From Methylobacterium terrae (lineage in GTDB: Bacteria; Pseudomonadota; Alphaproteobacteria; Rhizobiales; Beijerinckiaceae), in NCBI RefSeq assembly GCF_003173755.1, contig NZ_CP029553.1, forward strand, positions 5,584,001 to 5,648,000: a stretch of DNA of 64,000 nt, written 5' to 3'. The first letter of the stretch is position 1, and every line of letters starts with the position of its first letter. The notes under the pieces are model-generated. The model made no database searches, had not been told where the DNA came from, and was given only the letters and a program-made list of their open reading frames with translations. Below, piece after piece: positions 59,185 to 64,000 of the stretch. A program made the translations under genes and the position numbers.

Positions 59185-60052
59185 TGCGGTCCTCGAGAAG
59201 TGCGGGCCCCCGTCCGAGGTGATGGATGTTACGCCAGTCTCCGTCAACTGCAAGGTGTCTGGATCAACACAAGAGGCGGATCTGCTTTAGAGGAATTTCA
59301 TTCCGTAGGGGCATGAGTGCCCGTCGACGTGGCGGGCCGGACCGGGAAATACCGTCGCGGGACCGCGGGCGGGGCAAAGGCGGGACACCGCGAGCCGGTG
59401 CGAACTGGCCGCGAAAACGTTTTCAGATCAACGATTTGCGCGTGAGGCGGGCGCTCGCGGGCGCGGCGTTCGTCGGCGTGCCGTGCGCTCCGGCCGGGCG
59501 CGCCGCGCCGATCCGGCCCGCGGTTAATAAATGGTAATGTCGGCCGGCCAATACGTTTTCGGCATTCTCATCGGCGCGCAGAAGTCCAATCCAGGCCCGC
59601 CCGCTCCGGCCGTCGCGGCCCCGCGTGATCGCGCGAAACCGCGAGATCGACCTGCTCTCGCGGTCGCGTCCGCGCTCCCAGGCCGGCGGTCGATGTGATC
59701 GCCAGATCACGCGAAGTGTTTCGGCCGAACGTGGAACCTGGATGACTTTGCGTCACGCCGAATCGGCGCAGGAAAAGCTTCCTTGGCGGGTGCCATGCCG
59801 CCGGCTGATCGCCGGACGGACGGTCCCGGATCGAGGATGAGCGCGGGCACCGGCCATCCTCGCGTCGGGTCGGGTCGAAGGGCATGCGCTGCCCGGCAGG
59901 CCAAAAACGGGCCAGGCCGGCGCTTCCCCGGCGCGGCCTTGCCGGATTGTCCCGAGCGGCAGGGTCGCACGGCGCCCCGGTCACGTGGATGCGTCGGAAT
60001 GCCGCGCGCGACCGGGCCGGTTGTCCACCGGCCCGGAGGCGGTCCGGCGGCC
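59185..60052. other. Long intergenic region upstream of mucR
   Basis: This noncoding stretch of 868 bases separates ntrC from mucR. It has AT-richer patches at about 59,260-59,310, 59,395-59,430 and 59,520-59,560. A possible mucR promoter pair (TTGCAG and TAACAT, 16 bp apart on the minus strand) is seen near 59,226-59,253. MucR proteins usually bind T-rich sites and regulate themselves, so the patches may be operators. The frames here are shadows. Confidence 0.45.
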
Positions 60053-61510
60053 TCAGCGCGGGGTGCGGAAGACCTGCAGGTCGAGGTCGCGCACCTTCTT
60101 GCGCAGGGTGTTGCGGTTCACCCCCAGCAACTCGGCGGCGCGGATCTGGTTGCCGCGGGTCGCCGCCAGCGCCGCGCCGATCAGCGGGCCCTCGATCTCG
60201 CGCAGCACCCGGTGATAGAGGCCGGGCGGCGGCAGGGTGTCCCGGTAGCCGGAGAAGTACTCCGACAGGTGCCGCTCCACCGCCGCCGACAGGCCCTCGG
60301 CCTCCCCGTTCCCCTTGCGCGCATTCCCGCCTTGCGCGGGCGCGGCGAGCGGCAGGGTGTCGAGCTCGGCCTCGATCACCGGGCCGGTGATCGTCTCCTG
60401 GGGGTAGAGCGCCGCCAGGCGCCGCACCAGGTTCTCGAGTTCGCGGACGTTGCCGGGCCAGCGGTAGCGCTTGAGCTTCTCCATGGCGTCGCCGTCGAGC
60501 TGCTTGCGCGTCAGGCCCTCGCGCTCGACCAGGACGAAGAAGTGGCGCACGAGATCCGGCACGTCCTCGGAGCGCTCGCGGAGCGCCGGCAGGCGCAGGG
60601 GCACGACGTTGAGGCGGAAGAACAGGTCCTCGCGGAAGATCCCCTGCTGGATCGAGACCCGGAGGTCCTTGTTCGTCGCCGCGATGATGCGGACGTTGGT
60701 CTTGATCGGCACCCGGCCGCCGACGGTGGTGTACTCGCCCTGCTGGAGCACCCGCAGGAGCCGGGTCTGGGCCTCCATCGGCATGTCGCCGATCTCGTCG
60801 AGGAAGAGGGTCCCGCCCTCGGCCTGCTCGAAGCGGCCGGCGGAGCGCGCGGTGGCGCCCGTGAAGGCCCCCTTCTCGTGGCCGAACAATTCGGATTCGA
60901 TCAGGTCGCGCGGGATCGCCGCCATGTTGACCGGCACGAACGGCCCGGAGCGGCGCCTTCCGTAATCGTGGAGGGCACGCGCCACCAGCTCCTTGCCGGT
61001 GCCGGATTCGCCCGTGATCATCACGGTCAGGTCGGTCGGCATCAGGCGGGCCAGCGAGCGGTAGATCTCCTGCATCGCCGGCGAGCGGCCGACGAGCGGG
61101 ATGTCCTCGTTCTCCGGCGGCGCGCCGGGCGCCGTGCTGCCCCGCGGGCGCGACAGGGCGCGGCCGACGATCGCGGTCAGCTCCTTCAGGTCGAAGGGCT
61201 TCGGGAGATACTCGTAGGCGCCGCGCTCGGAGGCCCGGATCGCCGTCATGAAGGTGTTCTGCGCGCTCATCACGATGATCGGCAGGTCCGGCCTCACCCG
61301 CTTGATGCGGGGCAGGAGGTCGAAGGCGTTCTCGTCGGGCATCACCACGTCGGTGATGACGAGGTCGCCCTCCCCCTGCGCCACCCAGCGCCACAGGGTG
61401 GCGGCGTTGCCGGTCGAGCGGACCTCGTAGCCGGCGCGCGACAAGGCCTGGTTGAGCACGGTGCGGATGGCGGCGTCGTCGTCCGCCACGATGATGTGTC
61501 CGTTCGGCAT
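60053..61510 (-). CDS. ntrC: Nitrogen regulatory response regulator NtrC
   Basis: This 485-residue sigma-54 activator has a receiver with Asp in [19 protein letters not shown], an AAA+ domain with Walker [21 protein letters not shown] and GAFTGA in [20 protein letters not shown], and a Fis-type HTH ([20 protein letters not shown]). All motifs are canonical, in contrast to NtrX. When phosphorylated by NtrB it activates nitrogen-scavenging genes. The stop is followed by the long gap before mucR. Start 61510 is the natural receiver N-terminus. Confidence 0.97.
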   Translation of the reverse strand: MPNGHIIVADDDAAIRTVLNQALSRAGYEVRSTGNAATLWRWVAQGEGDLVITDVVMPDENAFDLLPRIKRVRPDLPIIVMSAQNTFMTAIRASERGAYEYLPKPFDLKELTAIVGRALSRPRGSTAPGAPPENEDIPLVGRSPAMQEIYRSLARLMPTDLTVMITGESGTGKELVARALHDYGRRRSGPFVPVNMAAIPRDLIESELFGHEKGAFTGATARSAGRFEQAEGGTLFLDEIGDMPMEAQTRLLRVLQQGEYTTVGGRVPIKTNVRIIAATNKDLRVSIQQGIFREDLFFRLNVVPLRLPALRERSEDVPDLVRHFFVLVEREGLTRKQLDGDAMEKLKRYRWPGNVRELENLVRRLAALYPQETITGPVIEAELDTLPLAAPAQGGNARKGNGEAEGLSAAVERHLSEYFSGYRDTLPPPGLYHRVLREIEGPLIGAALAATRGNQIRAAELLGVNRNTLRKKVRDLDLQVFRTPR

Positions 61511-61515
61511 GGCGC

Positions 61516-62676
61516 TCACTCGGTCTCGGCGGAGGATTCGCGCCCGTCGCGGGCATGCGACATCGGCAGGAGGACGCGGAAGGTGGTGCGGCGGGGGGCG
61601 GGGTCGCACTCGACGATGCCGCCGTGGTCGCCGACGATCTTGGCGACGAGCGCGAGGCCGAGGCCCGACCCTTGCGCCTTGGTGGTGACGAAGGGGTCGA
61701 ACAGGTCCGGCAGGAGCTCGGCCGAGACGCCCGGGCCGTTGTCGCGGACGGCCACCTCGATCGGCAGGCTCACCCGCTCGCGCGAGCCCGGCACCTGGAG
61801 GCGAAGCCCCGTGCGGAAGGCGGTCGACAGGACGATCTCGCCGTCGACCGCGTCGGCGCCGATCGCCTCGGCGGCGTTCTTGACAAGATTCAGGATGACC
61901 TGGATCAGCTGGTCGCGGTTGCCGAGCACCGGCGGCAGCGAGGGATCGTAGTTCTCGACGAAGCGGATGTGGCGGGCGAAGCCCGACTGGGCCGAGCGCT
62001 TCACCTGGTCGAGGACGCCGTGGACGTTGACGGGCCCGCGCTCGACCGGACGCTCGTCGCCGAACAGCTCCATCCGCTCGACGATGCGCACGATCCGGTC
62101 CGATTCGTCGCAGATCAGCCGGGTGAGCAGCCGGTCGTCCTCGGCGGCCGACTGCTCGAGGAGCTGGGCCGCGCCGCGGATGCCGGCGAGCGGGTTCTTG
62201 ATCTCGTGGGCGAGCATCGCGCCGAGCGCCACCATCGAGCGGGCGGCCCCCCGATGGGTGAGCTGGCGGTTCATCTTGTCGGCGATGGTGCGCTCCTGGA
62301 GCATCAGCACCACGAGGTCGTCGTCGAGATGGGTCGCGAACACGTCGACGCTGCGCTCGATGCCGGTGCGCGGCGAGGCGAGCTCGACCCGGTACTCGCT
62401 GACGCTGGCCCGGCGCCGGCGCACCTCGTTCACCAGGGCGATGATCGGCGAGGAGAACGGGATGATGTCGCGCAGGCGCTGGCGCTGCATCATCCGGCGC
62501 GAGTAGTCGAAGAAGTGCTCCGCCGCCATGTTGACCTGCAGGATGCGCTCGTCCGGACCGATGGTCAGGACGGGCAGCGGCAGGGCGTTGATGATCATCT
62601 CGCTCGTCGGGTCGCTCATGAGCGAGGCCTTCCGGGTGCGGGCGGCAGGGGGGGCTGGCGCATCGCTCATCCTCAT
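61516..62676 (-). CDS. ntrB: Nitrogen regulation sensor histidine kinase NtrB
   Basis: This 386-residue soluble kinase/phosphatase has an N-terminal PAS ([20 protein letters not shown]), HisKA with the phospho-His in [20 protein letters not shown], and HATPase_c with [18 protein letters not shown] and [11 protein letters not shown]. Its activity is set by PII proteins in relatives. It overlaps the dusB stop by 4 bases (ATGA), so the two are translationally coupled, and ntrC follows 5 bases downstream. Confidence 0.96.
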   Translation of the reverse strand: MRMSDAPAPPAARTRKASLMSDPTSEMIINALPLPVLTIGPDERILQVNMAAEHFFDYSRRMMQRQRLRDIIPFSSPIIALVNEVRRRRASVSEYRVELASPRTGIERSVDVFATHLDDDLVVLMLQERTIADKMNRQLTHRGAARSMVALGAMLAHEIKNPLAGIRGAAQLLEQSAAEDDRLLTRLICDESDRIVRIVERMELFGDERPVERGPVNVHGVLDQVKRSAQSGFARHIRFVENYDPSLPPVLGNRDQLIQVILNLVKNAAEAIGADAVDGEIVLSTAFRTGLRLQVPGSRERVSLPIEVAVRDNGPGVSAELLPDLFDPFVTTKAQGSGLGLALVAKIVGDHGGIVECDPAPRRTTFRVLLPMSHARDGRESSAETE

Positions 62677-63761
62677 GCGGCCTGCTGTGCAGACCGTGCG
62701 GCCTGATGCTCAGGCCGTGCGGCCGGGCCCTCGAAGGCGCGCCGCAGGAGCCGCGCGGCCTCGTCCGGGTCGGTGGTGGTGACGAGCCGGGTCCGCTCGG
62801 AGGGATCGAGCCCGCCGGCATGGTCGGCATAGGCCGCGAGGTGCTTGCGGGCGTGGCGCACGCCCATCCGGGCGCCGTAGAGCGCGAGCAGGCCGTCGTA
62901 ATGCTCGGCGGCGAGCTCGGCTTTTGCCACGGCGTCGGGCTCCGCGACCGCCTCGCCGCCGAGCCCCGCGGCGACCGCCGCGACGAGCCAGGGCCGCCCG
63001 ACCGCCGCCCGGCCGATCATCACCGCGTCGGCGCCCGAGGCCGCGAGGCAGGCCCGGGCGTCGTCGAGGTTCGCTATGTCGCCGTTGGCGACGACCGGGA
63101 TCGCGACCGCCTCGCGGACAGGGCGGATCGCCGCCCAGTCGGCGCGGCCGGTGTAGAATTGCTGCCGGGTGCGGCCGTGCACCGTGACGGCGGCGTAGCC
63201 GAGCCGCTCGGCCCGCCGCGCCAGGTCGGGGGCGTTGCGGGTGGCGTCGTCCCAGCCGAGCCGCATCTTGACGGTGACCGGCACCGAGACCGCCTCGCGC
63301 ACCGCGGCGAGCAGGCGCTCGGCATGGTCGAGGTCGCGCATCAGCGCCGAGCCGGCCTGGCCGCCGGTCACGGCCTTGGCCGGGCAGCCCATGTTGACGT
63401 CGATCACGTCGGCGCCGTTGGCTTCGGCGAGGCGCGCGCCCTCCGCCATCCAGCGCGGGTCGCAGCCGGCGAGCTGGACGATGTGGGGCAGCACGCCCTC
63501 CCCCTCGGCCCGCAGGCGAGCCTCCGCGATCCCGCGGGCGAAATCCTCCGCCGCCACCATCTCGGAGACGGTCGCGGTGGCGCCGAGCCGGCGGGCGATC
63601 CGGCGCATGTGCAGGTCGGTGACCCCCGACAGGGGCGCCAGCAGCGCCCCGCGAGCGAGCAGCGCCCCGCGCGCTGACCGCGCGGCGGACGGCGATCCCG
63701 TTGGCAGCGCTGCCGGCCCGGCCCCCGGGGCTTCGTCGCTCAAATAATGGTCAGTCGTCAT
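62673..63761 (-). CDS. dusB: tRNA-dihydrouridine synthase DusB (NifR3-type)
   Basis: This 362-residue flavoenzyme reduces uridines in the D-loop of tRNAs. TIM-barrel signatures are [20 protein letters not shown], the FMN-site region [20 protein letters not shown], the catalytic Cys in [19 protein letters not shown] and [18 protein letters not shown]. In alphaproteobacteria it precedes ntrBC, as here. Start 63761 ([20 protein letters not shown]) is chosen; the frame extends to 63947. Confidence 0.95.
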   Translation of the reverse strand: MTTDHYLSDEAPGAGPAALPTGSPSAARSARGALLARGALLAPLSGVTDLHMRRIARRLGATATVSEMVAAEDFARGIAEARLRAEGEGVLPHIVQLAGCDPRWMAEGARLAEANGADVIDVNMGCPAKAVTGGQAGSALMRDLDHAERLLAAVREAVSVPVTVKMRLGWDDATRNAPDLARRAERLGYAAVTVHGRTRQQFYTGRADWAAIRPVREAVAIPVVANGDIANLDDARACLAASGADAVMIGRAAVGRPWLVAAVAAGLGGEAVAEPDAVAKAELAAEHYDGLLALYGARMGVRHARKHLAAYADHAGGLDPSERTRLVTTTDPDEAARLLRRAFEGPAARPEHQAARSAQQAA

Positions 63762-64000
63762 TGTGCACAGCAAATAGCCAAAACCCGGTCGGACGCAAGC
63801 GCGTTCGGACTTCGATCCTCGAATTGCCCGTGAATGGGGTGGTGGGTGGCCCAGGCCCGAGCCCTGTCTCAAGACGGCGGCCGGCGGCCGGCGTGCGGTG
63901 GCGTTCCGCGGCGGCTCTCGCCTATGCGGAGCAGGATAAGGATGCATCGCGGCGAAATGGAAGCGGCGGCGTCCGGGCTTTGCTGCGCTGCGGATGGCTG
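63762..64000. other. Upstream region of the dusB-ntrBC unit
   Basis: Nothing coding is convincing. It should contain the promoter of the dusB-ntrB-ntrC operon. A gene on the plus strand would start beyond the window. Confidence 0.5.

Noticed and set aside
59783..61951. Plus-strand frame of 722 codons opposite ntrC and ntrB
   Set aside because: Antisense shadow of two well-supported regulators.

Overview
The window looks like a chromosomal segment of a GC-rich alphaproteobacterium of the Methylobacterium/Methylorubrum type. The evidence is the conserved minus-strand order dusB-ntrB-ntrC-ntrY-ntrX-hfq-hflX at the right end, a MucR-family regulator, and very high GC in most genes. No species is claimed. 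Four parts can be told apart.

(1) 1 to about 20,775: an integrated mobile element that starts left of the window. It holds an IS3-family copy cut by the window edge, small orphan genes, an MHYT hybrid histidine kinase, a divergent XRE regulator/hypothetical pair with two matched operators, and an AT-rich islet with a ribbon-helix-helix protein. Next come a tail-only phage fragment (two small tail assembly proteins and a 1756-residue tape measure protein with a transglycosylase domain), two HNH nuclease-type genes, a serine recombinase, several small helix-turn-helix proteins and a tyrosine integrase. The right boundary is the 3' half of a tRNA-Pro gene at 20,731-20,775, with what looks like the old tRNA terminator just beyond it. 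The full tRNA should therefore lie at the left end of the element, outside the window.

(2) About 20,900 to 43,100: ordinary chromosomal accessory genes. These include a soluble two-PAS chemoreceptor, an AraC regulator broken by an in-frame stop, a methyltransferase, a leucine-rich-repeat protein kinase, a manganese catalase, an MFS transporter, a FetAB-like ABC exporter, a cell wall hydrolase, an ArsR-type regulator beside six tandem 32-bp palindromic repeats, an NCS2 uracil permease, a membrane-anchored class III cyclase, a candidate small RNA, and a DapA-like protein that lacks the Schiff-base lysine beside a sugar-acid-type MFS transporter.

(3) About 43,100 to 46,300: a plasmid-like block. 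A RepA-type replication initiator sits beside seven iterons, five of them in the main cluster and mostly 22 bp apart, with AT-rich DNA next to them. A HARE-HTH protein gene with palindromic upstream sites lies on the other side. No parAB genes are visible.

(4) About 46,400 to 64,000: core genes. mazG, an XRE-cupin/GNAT pair, an exported catalase-family peroxidase, an MFS transporter, an ATPase with a DUF4926-type partner, hflX, hfq with its own terminator, ntrX, ntrY, a MucR homologue with altered zinc ligands inserted between the two nitrogen two-component systems, ntrC, ntrB and dusB. The last five signalling genes form the nitrogen control region, with NtrB/NtrC and NtrY/NtrX as paired kinases and regulators.
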